This document shows positions 35,984 to 45,390 of a stretch of 64,000 nucleotides of DNA, piece after piece. Origin of the DNA: Bradyrhizobium ottawaense (GTDB taxonomy: Bacteria > Pseudomonadota > Alphaproteobacteria > Rhizobiales > Xanthobacteraceae); assembly GCF_900099825.1 (NCBI RefSeq), contig NZ_LT629693.1, positions 5,591,001-5,655,000 of the forward strand, read 5' to 3'. Within the stretch, counting starts at the first letter, position 1. The number at the start of each line of letters is the position of its first letter. A program made the position numbers and the translations under genes. The notes beneath the pieces are model-generated. The model did not search any database and was not told the DNA's origin. It worked only from the letters and a program-made list of their open reading frames with translations.

Positions 35984-37129
35984 ATGCCGTGGAAGAATCA
36001 AGGCGGGGGCCCGTGGGGCTCGGGTCCGAAAGGACCGTGGGGCAACGGTCCGCAATCGGTTGGGCCAAGGCCTCCCGATCTTGAGGACCTTCTGCGCCGC
36101 GGCCAGGACCGGCTGCAGCAGCTTCTGCCCGGCGGCCATTTCAGCGGCATGGGCATCGCCCTGGTGCTGATCGGCGCGCTGGCGATCTGGGGCCTGTCCG
36201 GATTTTTCCGCGTGCAGTCGGAAGAGCTCGGCGTCGTGCTGCGCTTCGGCAAGCATGTGCGCACGGTACAGCCCGGCCTGAACTATCATCTGCCCTATCC
36301 GATCGAGACCGTGCTGCTGCCGAAGGCGCTGCGCGTCTCCACCATTTCGATCGGCATGACCCTGATCGACGATCCGGCGCGGCGTGGCCGCACCATGCGC
36401 GATGTGCCGGAAGAAAGCCTGATGCTGACCGGCGACGAGAACATCGTCGACGTCGACTTCACCGTGTTGTGGCGGATCAAGCCCGACGGCGTCGGCAACT
36501 ATCTCTTCAATATCCAGAATCCCGAAGGCACCGTGAAGGCCGTGGCTGAAAGCGCGATGCGCGAGGTGGTCGGCCGCGCCAACATCCAGCCGATCCTCAC
36601 CGGCGCGCGCACCACGACCGAAGCGGGCGTGCAGGACCTGATGCAGAAGACGCTCGACAGCTACGGCTCCGGCATCCTGGTGCAGCAGGTGCAGATGCAG
36701 AAGGTCGACCCGCCGGCGCAGGTGATCGACGCGTTCCGCGACGTGCAGGCCGCACGCGCCGACCTCGAGCGGCTGCAGAACGAAGCGCAGACCTATGCCA
36801 ACCGTGTCGTTCCCGACGCGCGTGGCCGCGGCGCGCAAATCCTCCAGGTCGCCGAAGGCTACCAGCAGCAGGCGATCGCCGAAGCCAAGGGCCAGAGCTC
36901 GCGCTTCCTGAAAGTCTACGAAGAATACAAGAAGGCGCCCGACGTGACCCGACAGCGTATTTATCTGGAGACGATGGAGCGGGTTCTCGGCGGTTCCGAG
37001 AAGCTGGTCTATGACGGCGGCGGCAACGGGCAAAGCATCGTGCCGTATCTGCCGCTCAGCGAGTTGACGCCGCGGCGTCCGCAGGCGCCAGCCACGACCG
37101 GCCAGCCGCAGCAGGGAGGCACGCGATGA
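35984..37129 (+). CDS. hflK: Membrane protease modulator HflK
   Basis: 381 residues. A Gly/Pro/Trp-rich cytosolic N-terminus (GGGPWGSGPKGPWG) precedes one membrane helix (about residues 53-73) and a periplasmic band-7/SPFH domain with a long coiled coil. HflK and HflC form a large cage around FtsH and limit its proteolysis. GGAGGAG precedes the ATG. The stop overlaps the hflC start by four bases. Confidence 0.95.
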   Translation: MPWKNQGGGPWGSGPKGPWGNGPQSVGPRPPDLEDLLRRGQDRLQQLLPGGHFSGMGIALVLIGALAIWGLSGFFRVQSEELGVVLRFGKHVRTVQPGLNYHLPYPIETVLLPKALRVSTISIGMTLIDDPARRGRTMRDVPEESLMLTGDENIVDVDFTVLWRIKPDGVGNYLFNIQNPEGTVKAVAESAMREVVGRANIQPILTGARTTTEAGVQDLMQKTLDSYGSGILVQQVQMQKVDPPAQVIDAFRDVQAARADLERLQNEAQTYANRVVPDARGRGAQILQVAEGYQQQAIAEAKGQSSRFLKVYEEYKKAPDVTRQRIYLETMERVLGGSEKLVYDGGGNGQSIVPYLPLSELTPRRPQAPATTGQPQQGGTR

Positions 37130-38034
37130 GATCCCCCGTTGCAGGCATTGCTGCCCTGATTGTCCTGTTTGTTGTCGTCATCATCGGCTACAGCTCGGTC
37201 TTCACCGTCTCGCAGACCGAACAGGTGCTGGTGGTGCGGCTCGGCGAACCCGTTCGCGTCGTCACTGAACCCGGCCTGAACTTCAAGGCCCCGTTCATCG
37301 ACAGCGTGATCTCGATCGACAAGCGCATTCTCGATCTGGAAAACCCGTCGCAGGAAGTGATCGCCTCCGATCAGAAGCGGCTGGTGGTCGATGCTTTCGC
37401 CCGCTACCGCATCAAGAACGCGCTGCGTTTCTACCAGAGCGTCGGCTCGATCCAGGCCGCCAACATCCAGCTCACGACGCTGTTGAACGCGTCGCTGCGC
37501 CGGGTGCTGGGCGAGGTCACCTTCATCACGGTGGTGCGCGACGAGCGCGAAGCGCTGATGAACCGGATTCGCGACCAGCTTGACAAGGAAGCCGACGGTT
37601 ACGGCATCCAGGTGGTCGACGTCCGTATCCGCCGCGCCGACCTGCCGGAGCAGAACAGCCAGGCGGTCTACCAGCGGATGCAGACCGAGCGGCAGCGCGA
37701 GGCGGCGGAGTTCCGTGCCCAGGGCGGCCAGAAGGCGCAGGAGATCAGGTCGAAGGCGGATCGTGAAGCTACCGTCATCATCGCCGAGGCGAATTCGACG
37801 GCCGAACAGACCAGGGGCGCCGGCGATGCCGAACGCAACCGCCTGTTCGCCGAGGCCTACGGCCAGGATCCGGATTTCTTTGCCTTCTACCGCTCGATGA
37901 CGGCCTATGAGAACGGGCTCAAGTCGAGCGATACCCGCTTCCTGCTGCAGCCCAATTCGGAGTTCTTCCGCTTCTTCGCCAATCCGGCCGGCCATCCGCC
38001 GGTGGCGGCGGCCCCGGCCGCGCCCAAGCCGTAA
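37126..38034 (+). CDS. hflC: Membrane protease modulator HflC
   Basis: 302 residues with an N-terminal helix (IAALIVLFVVVIIGYSSVF) and a band-7 domain (FTVSQTEQVLVVRLGEPV). The region QDPDFFAFYRSMTAYE-like (here GQDPDFFAFYRSMTAYEN) is typical of HflC. Works with HflK around FtsH. Coupled to hflK by an ATGA overlap. Confidence 0.95.
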   Translation: MRSPVAGIAALIVLFVVVIIGYSSVFTVSQTEQVLVVRLGEPVRVVTEPGLNFKAPFIDSVISIDKRILDLENPSQEVIASDQKRLVVDAFARYRIKNALRFYQSVGSIQAANIQLTTLLNASLRRVLGEVTFITVVRDEREALMNRIRDQLDKEADGYGIQVVDVRIRRADLPEQNSQAVYQRMQTERQREAAEFRAQGGQKAQEIRSKADREATVIIAEANSTAEQTRGAGDAERNRLFAEAYGQDPDFFAFYRSMTAYENGLKSSDTRFLLQPNSEFFRFFANPAGHPPVAAAPAAPKP

Positions 38035-38126
38035 GGTTGGCGGCGGGGTACAAAAGGTGTAGCGAAGCGGAAGCCGCTTCGCTGCCATAAGCGCGAAAAG
38101 CGCCGCTAACGGGAGGTTGCCATCCG

Positions 38127-38327
38127 ATGAGGTCCATAGCGTTCACCGACTTCCTCATCGGTGTGGGAATCCTGTTTGTGCTGGAAGGCCTGATGTTCGC
38201 GGCAAGCCCGGCCTGGATGCGCCGCGCCATGAAGAGTGCGCTGGCCACGCCCGACAATATTCTGCGGGTGGTCGGCATCGGATCGGCGGTCGCGGGTCTG
38301 GTCCTGATCTGGTTCGTCCGGCGGTAG
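38127..38327 (+). CDS. DUF2065 small membrane protein
   Basis: 66 residues with two helices (DFLIGVGILFVLEGLMFAA and VVGIGSAVAGLVLIWFV). DUF2065 proteins commonly lie beside hflKC. GGGAGG precedes the ATG at 38127. Possibly an accessory of the FtsH-HflKC complex, by context only. Confidence 0.88.
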   Translation: MRSIAFTDFLIGVGILFVLEGLMFAASPAWMRRAMKSALATPDNILRVVGIGSAVAGLVLIWFVRR

Positions 38328-38338
38328 TTTTAGGCACC

Positions 38339-38460
38339 GTCATTCCGGGGCGTGCGACGCAAGAACCTCAGGGGTGCACTTGCACCCCGGGGAATCGCGA
38401 GATACCCGATCCGCCATTGCGCATCTGAAGTCTGGTTCCTTCGGACCGTCCCGGAATGAC
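38339..38460. repeat. Dispersed palindromic repeat, copy A
   Basis: Ends are inverted: GTCATTCCGGG at 38339-38349 and CCCGGAATGAC at 38450-38460. Inside are TGGTTCCTTCGGACC and a GGGGTGCA-CTTGCACCCC type hairpin. Same family as the copy at 42164-42237. It lies between DUF2065 and the DegP gene. Confidence 0.8.
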
Positions 38461-38613
38461 GGCCACTAAACTGTTTGCAAACCCCTGTTGCATCAACGAA
38501 ATCGTGAGCCATCGGCGACCGGTTTTTCGCCGGATTGTCCGGCTCAAATGCTTGCGCCGCGGACCCGTTCGGGCGCACTGTGGACGCCATCGACCCCTTG
38601 GAGAGAAGCTGAC

Positions 38614-40122
38614 ATGACCGGTGCCAGACCCGCCTTGAGCCGCAGCCTGCGCCTGATGGGGCTTGCGATCACGCTCAGTGCCGCCAGTCTGCTGGCGTCC
38701 GCGCCAGCCAGTGCGCGGGGGCCGGACGGCATTGCCGACATTGCCGAGAAGGTGATCGACGCTGTCGTCAACATCTCGACCTCGCAGACCGTCGAGGCCA
38801 AGGGCGGCGACCGGGGCGCGATGCCGCAATTGCCGCCGGGGTCGCCATTCGAGGAATTCTTCGACGACTTCTTCAAGAACCGGCGCGGCGGCGGCCCCAA
38901 GGGCGGCGGCGACAAGAACAGCGACATGCAGCCGCGCAAGACCAATTCGCTCGGCTCCGGCTTCATCGTCGATACGTCGGGCATCGTCGTCACCAACAAT
39001 CACGTCATCGCCGACGCCGACGAGATCAACGTGATCATGAACGACGGCACCAAGATCAAGGCCGAACTGGTCGGCGTCGACAAGAAGACCGACATCGCGG
39101 TTCTGAAGTTCAAGCCGGTGAAGCCGCTGATCGCGGTGAAGTTCGGCGATTCCGACAAGCTGCGTCTCGGCGAGTGGGTGATCGCGATCGGCAATCCGTT
39201 CTCGCTCGGCGGCTCGGTCACGGCCGGCATCGTTTCGGCGCGCAACCGCGATATCAGCCAGGGGCCGTATGACAACTACATCCAGACCGACGCGTCGATC
39301 AATCGCGGCAATTCCGGCGGCCCGCTGTTCAACCTCGATGGCGATGTGGTCGGCGTCAACACGCTGATCATTTCACCGACCGGCGGCTCGATCGGCCTTG
39401 GCTTCGCGGTCCCGTCCAAGACCGTCGCCGGCGTCGTCGATCAGCTCCGGCAGTTCGGCGAACTGCGCCGCGGCTGGCTCGGCGTGCGCATCCAGCAGGT
39501 CACCGACGAGATCGCCGAAAGCCTCAACATCAAGCCCGCCCGCGGCGCGCTGGTCGCAGGGGTTGACGAAAAGGGCCCGGCGAAACCTGCGGGCATCGAA
39601 CCCGGCGATGTCGTGGTCAAGTTCGACGGCAAGGACGTCAAGGATCCGAAGGATCTGTCGCGCGTGGTGGCTGACACCGCGGTCGGCAAGGAGGTCGATG
39701 TCGTGATCATCCGCAAGGGTGCCGAGGAAACCCGCAAGGTGACGCTCGGTCGCCTCGAGGATAACGACAAGACGCAGCAGGCTTCCGCCAAGGCCAAGGA
39801 AGAGCCGGCTGAAAAGCCGGTGACGCAAAAGGCGCTCGGCCTCGATCTGGCCACGCTTAGCAAGGACCTGCGCGGCAAATACAAGATCAAGGAAAGCGTC
39901 AAGGGCGTGGTCATCACCGGCGTCGACGGCACGTCCGATGCCGCCGAAAAGCGGCTGTCCGCCGGCGACGTCATCGTCGAGGTGGCGCAGGAGGCCGTGA
40001 GCAACGCCGCCGATATCAAGAAGCGGGTCGACCAGCTCAAGAAGGACGGCAAGAAGTCGGTGCTGCTGCTGGTCGCCAACGGCGACGGCGAGCTGCGCTT
40101 CGTCGCACTGAGCGTGCAGTAG
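38614..40122 (+). CDS. degP: DegP/HtrA-type periplasmic serine protease
   Basis: 502 residues. A signal peptide ends near ASA (about residue 31). The protease domain has the triad H130 (NNHVIADA), D160 (KKTDIAVLK) and S234 (GNSGGPLF), and two PDZ domains follow (about 285-375 and 415-500). It degrades or refolds damaged envelope proteins. The N-terminal loop has a Gly-rich insert (RRGGGPKGGGDKN). Placed after hflKC and DUF2065 as in relatives, though a repeat lies in the 286-bp gap, so it may have its own promoter. Confidence 0.93.
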   Translation: MTGARPALSRSLRLMGLAITLSAASLLASAPASARGPDGIADIAEKVIDAVVNISTSQTVEAKGGDRGAMPQLPPGSPFEEFFDDFFKNRRGGGPKGGGDKNSDMQPRKTNSLGSGFIVDTSGIVVTNNHVIADADEINVIMNDGTKIKAELVGVDKKTDIAVLKFKPVKPLIAVKFGDSDKLRLGEWVIAIGNPFSLGGSVTAGIVSARNRDISQGPYDNYIQTDASINRGNSGGPLFNLDGDVVGVNTLIISPTGGSIGLGFAVPSKTVAGVVDQLRQFGELRRGWLGVRIQQVTDEIAESLNIKPARGALVAGVDEKGPAKPAGIEPGDVVVKFDGKDVKDPKDLSRVVADTAVGKEVDVVIIRKGAEETRKVTLGRLEDNDKTQQASAKAKEEPAEKPVTQKALGLDLATLSKDLRGKYKIKESVKGVVITGVDGTSDAAEKRLSAGDVIVEVAQEAVSNAADIKKRVDQLKKDGKKSVLLLVANGDGELRFVALSVQ

Positions 40123-40152
40123 GGTTGGTTCGTTACGAACGATGTTGTGTGT

Positions 40153-40316
40153 GCGTCGTCCCCGCCTAGTGCGCAATTGCGCACGGGGAGCGAGGACCCA
40201 TACGCCGCGGCCGTTGTATTAAGAAACGCTGTTCGACGACTTTTCGTAACCACGAACGCCTGTCGTTATGGGTCCCCGCTCCCCGTGCGCAATTGCGCAC
40301 TAGGCGGGGACGACGC
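40153..40316. repeat. 164-bp inverted-repeat element between degP and serB
   Basis: Arms of 40 bases at 40153-40192 and 40277-40316 are perfect reverse complements, and the match runs about ten bases further inward with one mismatch. Each arm also contains the palindrome GTGCGCAATTGCGCAC. It sits between convergent genes, so its transcript would form a hairpin on either strand. Confidence 0.85.
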
Positions 40317-40323
40317 AGAGAGT

Positions 40324-41232
40324 TTATCCCTCCACGAACTCCTCGCGACGATAGCCCTGCGCGTACAACAGCGCGCTGAGATCGCCGTAGTCGATCCTTA
40401 CTGCGGCGGCTGCGGCAACCGCGGGCTTGGCGTGATAGGCGACGCCGAGGCCGGCCGCTTCGATCATGCCGAGATCGTTGGCGCCGTCGCCGGTCACCAG
40501 CGTGTCGATTTCGTCGAGATCGAAGGATTCGCGCAGCTCAACCAGGGTCGCAAGCTTGGTGGCGCGGCCCAAAATCGGCTCGGTGACTTCACCGGTGAGT
40601 TTGCCGTCGCGAACCGTGAGTTCGTTGGCGCGGTTTTCCTGGAAGCCGATTTTGGCGGCGACCGCGTTGGTAAACAGCGTGAAGCCGCCCGAGATCAGGC
40701 AGGTCCAGGCGCCGTGCGCGCGCATCGTGGCGACCAGTTCGCGGCCGCCCGGCGTCAGCGTGATGCGTTTTTCCAGCACCTCGTCGATCACGCCGACCGG
40801 CAAATCCTTCAGCAGCGCGACGCGCTCGCGCAGCGCGGGTTCGAACTCGATTTCGCCGCGCATCGCGCGTTCGGTGATGGCGGCGACGTGCGCTTTCAGG
40901 CCGGCGAAATCGGCCAGTTCGTCGATGCACTCCTGGCCGATCATGGTGGAATCCATGTCGGCCAGAAAAAGCTTCTTGCGCCGGAACGCGGCAGGCTGCA
41001 CCACAATGTCGATCGGCAGGTCGCCGCGCGCCTTTTGCAGGCGGGCTTCGATCGCCTTGATGTCGGCCTGGCTATTGAAGGATTGGCCTGCGAAGGGGAT
41101 ATCGACCGCCACCTCGTCGAACAGCCATTGTGCTGACCCCGGCGAAGGCAGCACGGCCAGCGCGCCGTCGACGATGGTGGAGTCGAGCGCGGGGTTGGCG
41201 GGATTGCAGATGAGCGTGGCGACGAGGGACAT
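40324..41232 (-). CDS. serB: Phosphoserine phosphatase
   Basis: 302 residues. HAD-fold enzyme making L-serine from phosphoserine. The nucleophile motif is [10 protein letters not shown] (DxDxT form), with [10 protein letters not shown] (motif II Ser), the Lys in GRATKLATL and GDGANDLGM (motif III/IV). The N-terminal 85 residues form an ACT-like extension. The start at 41232 overlaps the start codon of miaA on the other strand. Confidence 0.93.
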   Translation of the reverse strand: MSLVATLICNPANPALDSTIVDGALAVLPSPGSAQWLFDEVAVDIPFAGQSFNSQADIKAIEARLQKARGDLPIDIVVQPAAFRRKKLFLADMDSTMIGQECIDELADFAGLKAHVAAITERAMRGEIEFEPALRERVALLKDLPVGVIDEVLEKRITLTPGGRELVATMRAHGAWTCLISGGFTLFTNAVAAKIGFQENRANELTVRDGKLTGEVTEPILGRATKLATLVELRESFDLDEIDTLVTGDGANDLGMIEAAGLGVAYHAKPAVAAAAAVRIDYGDLSALLYAQGYRREEFVEG

Positions 41233-42247
41233 GCAGGCGGGTTCGCAAGGTTTGAGCAAGCAGGATGTGAGCAAGCCCGTGCTTATCGCAGGGCCGACCG
41301 CCAGCGGCAAGTCGGCGCTGGCGCTCGCGCTTGCGCAAAAAACCGGCGGTGTCGTCATCAACACCGATTCCATGCAGGTCTATCGCGACCTCCACATCAT
41401 CACGGCGCGACCGACGCCGGACGAAGAGGCGGTCGTGCCGCATCGTCTCTACGGCCATGTCGATGCGGCCGTGAATTTTTCCGCCGGCGCCTGGGTGACG
41501 GACGCAGCAAAAGTGCTGGCAGACGCGCGCGCGCAGGGACGCCTGCCGATCTTCGCCGGCGGTTCCGGCCTGTATTTCAAGGCGCTGACGCGCGGTCTGT
41601 CGGCAGTGCCGCCGATTGCCGCCGAGGTGCGCGAGGACGTCCGCGCGCGGCTGGAACGGGACGGCGTCGAAGCGCTGCATGCCGAGCTTGCAGTGCGTGA
41701 TCCGGCGTCGGCCGATCGCCTCAAGCCGCGCGACCGCACCCGGATCGCGCGTGCGCTGGAGGTGGTGGAGGCGACCGGCCGCTCGCTGACCGACTGGCAC
41801 CGGGAGGGCCTGCCGCCGCTGCTGCCGCCGGGTGAGTTTGCGGCACTGTTCATCGCGCCCGAACGCGATGCGCTCTACGCCCGGATCGATGCCCGGTTCG
41901 ATGCCATGCTGGCGGGCGGGGCGCTGGACGAGGTCGCCAGCCTGGCATCGCGAAACCTCGATCCGCTGCTGCCGGCGATGAAGGCCCACGGCGTACCGGC
42001 GCTGATCCGCCACCTCAAGGGCGAGATCACGCGCGAGGCCGCCGCCGAGACCGGCCGCGCCGACACCCGCCATTACGCCAAGCGGCAATTCACCTGGTTC
42101 CGGCATCAACTGCCGGAGTTCGAATGGGTGATGCCGGGAGATGCGAGGGGCTGGGTGGCCAGTGTCATTCCGGGGCGCGAAGCGAACCCGGAATCTCGAG
42201 ATTCCGGGTCTGGTCCTTCGGACCATCCCGGAATGACGTGGAGTTGA
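41231..42247 (+). CDS. miaA: tRNA dimethylallyltransferase with repeat-derived tail
   Basis: 338 residues. Adds a dimethylallyl group to A37 of tRNAs that read codons starting with U. The P-loop [20 protein letters not shown] and [14 protein letters not shown] are characteristic. The last 27 or so residues ([20 protein letters not shown] and on) are encoded by a dispersed repeat, not by family sequence. The start is uncertain: ATG 41231 overlaps the serB start codon on the other strand; in-frame TTG 41252 and GTG 41267 are alternatives. Confidence 0.92.
   Translation: MQAGSQGLSKQDVSKPVLIAGPTASGKSALALALAQKTGGVVINTDSMQVYRDLHIITARPTPDEEAVVPHRLYGHVDAAVNFSAGAWVTDAAKVLADARAQGRLPIFAGGSGLYFKALTRGLSAVPPIAAEVREDVRARLERDGVEALHAELAVRDPASADRLKPRDRTRIARALEVVEATGRSLTDWHREGLPPLLPPGEFAALFIAPERDALYARIDARFDAMLAGGALDEVASLASRNLDPLLPAMKAHGVPALIRHLKGEITREAAAETGRADTRHYAKRQFTWFRHQLPEFEWVMPGDARGWVASVIPGREANPESRDSGSGPSDHPGMTWS
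42164..42237. repeat. Dispersed palindromic repeat, copy B, inside the 3' end of miaA
   Basis: GTCATTCCGGG at 42164-42174 and CCCGGAATGAC at 42227-42237 are exact inverted ends; the centre holds CCCGGAATCTCGAGATTCCGGG, itself a dyad (arms CCGGAATCTC and GAGATTCCGG). Same family as 38339-38460. Confidence 0.88.
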
Positions 42248-42342
42248 ACAACAGCCGCGCATAGCCGGAACCGCAAATTCGCACTCGCCGAATGACCGGA
42301 ACACCGCTAAGCTGGCGAAATCGGGCTGAACGCCGCCCTCCC

Positions 42343-42370
42343 TTGACTTCCGGGGACCGGACGGTATAAC
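42343..42370 (+). promoter_or_regulatory. Promoter of the ilvB leader
   Basis: TTGACT (42343-42348), 16-base spacer, TATAAC (42365-42370). The expected start near 42377 is about 25 bases before the leader peptide. Confidence 0.7.
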
Positions 42371-42402
42371 CCGCGCAACCTTTGGGAAGTCCGAGACCTC
42401 GA

Positions 42403-42468
42403 ATGCGTAATATTATTACCAAGCTCCTTATCGTAGTCGTACCCAGGCGCACCGCCGGGGGTGGCTGA
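42403..42468 (+). CDS. ilvL: Branched-chain amino-acid leader peptide
   Basis: A 21-codon frame encoding MRNIITKLLIVVVPRRTAGGG, cut here as MRNIITKLLIVVV plus PRRTAGGG. Eight of residues 4-13 are Ile, Leu or Val. It lies between a sigma-70-like promoter and a terminator ahead of ilvB, the layout of a transcription attenuator: ribosome stalling on scarce Ile/Leu/Val codons would prevent terminator formation. Confidence 0.82.
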   Translation: MRNIITKLLIVVVPRRTAGGG

Positions 42469-42518
42469 AGGCCATCCAAATTCGGGCGGTGTGCATGGGG
42501 CCTCTGGGGCCCTTTTTT
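42447..42518 (+). promoter_or_regulatory. ilvB attenuator hairpins and terminator
   Basis: GCGCACCGCC (42447-42456) can pair with GGCGGTGTGC (42485-42494) as an early or competing stem; GGGCC (42498-42502) and GGCCC (42508-42512) form a short terminator stem followed by TTTTTT (42513-42518). Exact alternative folds need calculation. Confidence 0.7.
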
Positions 42519-42589
42519 ATTTCCCAAATTCTCGAAACCGAAAAAGCCGCTGGCGACAGCGGATCCGGAGCAAGCCAAGGAAACGCGTT

Positions 42590-44365
42590 ATGACCGACAA
42601 CAGCCACGATCCGAACCAGATGTCCGGCGCCGCGATGATCGTGCGCGCGCTCATCGATCATGGCGTCCAGCACCTGTTCGGCTATCCCGGCGGCGCGGTG
42701 CTTCCGATCTACGACGAGATATTTCAGCAGAGCGAGGTCGAGCACATCCTGGTCCGCCACGAGCAGGGCGCCGGCCACGCCGCCGAGGGCTATGCGCGCT
42801 CGACCGGCAAGCCGGGCGTGGTGCTGGTGACCTCGGGTCCCGGCGCCACCAACATGGTGACGCCACTGACGGATGCGCTGATGGATTCAATTCCGCTGGT
42901 CTGCATCACCGGGCAGGTGCCGACGCATCTGATCGGCAATGACGCGTTCCAGGAGTGCGATACCGTCGGCATCACCCGTCCCTGCACCAAGCACAATTGG
43001 CTGGTGCGCGACGTCAACGATCTCGCCAAGGTGTTGCATGAGGCGTTTTACGTTGCGACCACCGGCCGTCCCGGACCGGTGCTGGTCGACGTGCCCAAGG
43101 ACGTTCAGTTCGCGGTCGGCACCTACCATCCGCCGCGCAAGTCGGACGTGCACGCGTCGTATACGCCGCGGGTGAAGGGCGATGCGGCGCAGATCCGCAA
43201 GGCCGTGGCGCTGCTGGCATCCGCCAAGCGGCCGGTGATCTATTCCGGCGGCGGCGTCATCAATTCCGGACCCGAGGCATCGAAGCTGCTACGCGACCTG
43301 GTCGAGGCGACCGGCTTTCCGATCACTTCGACCCTGATGGGGCTCGGCGCTTATCCAGCGACCGGCAAGAACTGGCTGGGCATGCTCGGCATGCACGGCA
43401 CCTACGAGGCCAACATGACGATGCATGATTGCGACGTCATGCTGTGCGTCGGCGCGCGCTTCGACGACCGCATCACCGGCCGCGTCGATGCGTTCTCGCC
43501 GAACTCCAAGAAGATCCACATCGACATCGATCCGTCCTCGATCAACAAGAACATCCGTGTCGACGTGCCGATCATCGGCGACTGCGGCAACGTGCTCGGC
43601 GACTTGCTGCAGGTGTTCAAGGCGGAAGCCAAAAAACCCGACATCAAGGCGTGGTGGGCGGAGATCGCCAAGTGGCGGGCGCGCAACTCGCTGTCCTACA
43701 AGAAGAGCAACGATATCATCCTGCCGCAATACGCGATCGAGAAGCTGTTCGAGGCGACGCGTGGGCGCGACACCTACATCACCACCGAGGTCGGCCAGCA
43801 CCAGATGTGGGCGGCGCAGTTCTTCGGCTTCGAAGAACCGCACCGCTGGATGACGTCGGGTGGTCTCGGCACCATGGGCTATGGCCTGCCGGCCGCGCTC
43901 GGCGTGCAGGTTGCGCATCGCGACAGCCTCGTCATCGACATTGCCGGCGACGCCTCGGTGCAGATGACGATGCAGGAGATGTCGACGGCGGTTCAGTATG
44001 AACTGCCGATCAAGATCTTCATCCTGAACAACCAGTATATGGGCATGGTGCGGCAGTGGCAGCAGCTTCTGCACGGCAACCGGTTGTCGCATTCCTATTC
44101 GGAAGCGCTGCCGGATTTCGTCAAGCTCGCGGACGCGTTCGGTTGCGTCGGCCTGCAGGCGATCAAGCCCGGCGATCTCGACGGCGCGATCAAGGAAATG
44201 ATCTCGATCAAGCGCCCGGTGCTGTTCGACTGCCGCGTCGCGGCGCTGGAAAATTGCTTCCCGATGATTCCGTCCGGCAAGGCGCACAACGAAATGCTGC
44301 TGCCGGTGGAAGCTACCGACGAAGCCACCGCCGCGGCCTTCGCCGGCGGCAAGGCGCTGGTGTGA
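42590..44365 (+). CDS. ilvB: Acetolactate synthase, large (catalytic) subunit
   Basis: 591 residues. Thiamine-diphosphate enzyme joining two pyruvates, or pyruvate and 2-oxobutyrate, at the entry to Val, Leu and Ile synthesis. Seen: FGYPGGAVLPIYDE, the catalytic Glu in HEQGAGHAAEGYAR (VRHEQGAGHAAEG), and the ThDP motif GDASVQMTMQEM...NNQYMGMVRQW. Preceded by the ilv attenuator. The regulatory subunit ilvH is further downstream, after a PLP enzyme and a repeat. Confidence 0.96.
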   Translation: MTDNSHDPNQMSGAAMIVRALIDHGVQHLFGYPGGAVLPIYDEIFQQSEVEHILVRHEQGAGHAAEGYARSTGKPGVVLVTSGPGATNMVTPLTDALMDSIPLVCITGQVPTHLIGNDAFQECDTVGITRPCTKHNWLVRDVNDLAKVLHEAFYVATTGRPGPVLVDVPKDVQFAVGTYHPPRKSDVHASYTPRVKGDAAQIRKAVALLASAKRPVIYSGGGVINSGPEASKLLRDLVEATGFPITSTLMGLGAYPATGKNWLGMLGMHGTYEANMTMHDCDVMLCVGARFDDRITGRVDAFSPNSKKIHIDIDPSSINKNIRVDVPIIGDCGNVLGDLLQVFKAEAKKPDIKAWWAEIAKWRARNSLSYKKSNDIILPQYAIEKLFEATRGRDTYITTEVGQHQMWAAQFFGFEEPHRWMTSGGLGTMGYGLPAALGVQVAHRDSLVIDIAGDASVQMTMQEMSTAVQYELPIKIFILNNQYMGMVRQWQQLLHGNRLSHSYSEALPDFVKLADAFGCVGLQAIKPGDLDGAIKEMISIKRPVLFDCRVAALENCFPMIPSGKAHNEMLLPVEATDEATAAAFAGGKALV

Positions 44366-44374
44366 GATGAACTG

Positions 44375-45361
44375 ATGTTTGATCTCAGCCAGCTCGAGCA
44401 CGCGCAGGAAGTCGTCGCGGCGGCAATGCCGCCGACGCCGGCGCATGCGTGGCCGTTGCTGGCACAGCGGCTCGGCGCGTCTGTCATCGTCAAGCACGAG
44501 AACCACACGCCGATCGGCGCCTTCAAGGTGCGTGGCGGGCTGGTTTACGTCGATCGCCTCAAGCGCGAGCGGCCCGGCATCGCAGGCTTGACCTCGGCGA
44601 CGCGCGGCAATCACGGCCAGAGCCTTGCTTTCGCGGCCGGCCGCTACCGGCTGCCGGTGACGATCTATGTTCCGCGTGGCAACTCGGTTGAGAAAAACCG
44701 TGCCATGCAGGCCTTCGGCGCCGAACTGATCGAGCACGGCGAGGATTTCGAGGCTGCGCGTCTCGAAGCCATACGCCAGGCCGAAGCCCGCGGGCTTGAA
44801 ATCGTGCCGTCGTTCCATCCCGATCTGGTTCGGGGCGTCGCGACCTACGCGCTCGAACTGCTGCGAACCGCGCCAGACCTCGACGTGCTCTATGTACCGA
44901 TCGGGCAGGGCTCGGGCATCTGTGGCTGCATCCTGGCGCGCGACCTGCTTGGGCGCAAAACCGAGGTCGTCGGCGTGCAGTCGACCGAAGCACCGTCCTA
45001 TGCGCTGTCGTTTGCGGCCGGCAAGATCGTCTCAACCGAAACCGGCAACACCCGGGCCGACGGCATGGCGACGCGCGTACCTGATCCGGACGCGTTGGCG
45101 ATCATCGCCAAGGGCGCCTCGCGCATCGTGCAGGTCACCGACGACGAGATCGGCGCCGCCGTCCGTGCCTACTGGACCGACACGCATAATCTGGCCGAAG
45201 GCGCGGGCGCTGCCCCGCTTGCCGCGGCGCTGCAGGAAAAGACCCGCAATCGCGGCAAGCGCGTCGGACTGATCCTGTCGGGCGGCAATATCGATTTCGA
45301 TCTGTTTCAGAAATGGATCGCGCAGGAAGTTGTCACGACGCCAGATCGAATGGCGGTGTGA
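44375..45361 (+). CDS. PLP-dependent threonine/serine dehydratase-like enzyme
   Basis: 328 residues of fold-type II. The PLP lysine lies in HENHTPIGAFKVRGG; GQGSGICGCI is the phosphate-binding Gly loop and SATRGNHGQSLA the substrate loop. No C-terminal ACT regulatory domain is present, so it is a short, probably unregulated dehydratase. It starts 9 bases after ilvB. Threonine dehydration would give 2-oxobutyrate, a co-substrate of IlvB for Ile, which makes the position sensible; serine or another amino acid remains possible. Confidence 0.85.
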   Translation: MFDLSQLEHAQEVVAAAMPPTPAHAWPLLAQRLGASVIVKHENHTPIGAFKVRGGLVYVDRLKRERPGIAGLTSATRGNHGQSLAFAAGRYRLPVTIYVPRGNSVEKNRAMQAFGAELIEHGEDFEAARLEAIRQAEARGLEIVPSFHPDLVRGVATYALELLRTAPDLDVLYVPIGQGSGICGCILARDLLGRKTEVVGVQSTEAPSYALSFAAGKIVSTETGNTRADGMATRVPDPDALAIIAKGASRIVQVTDDEIGAAVRAYWTDTHNLAEGAGAAPLAAALQEKTRNRGKRVGLILSGGNIDFDLFQKWIAQEVVTTPDRMAV

Positions 45362-45390
45362 GGATGATTATCGGCGCGCAACAAACACCG

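Noticed and set aside
43289..44818. 509-codon minus-strand frame opposite ilvB.
   Set aside because: Antisense shadow of ilvB and the dehydratase gene; no motif was recognised.
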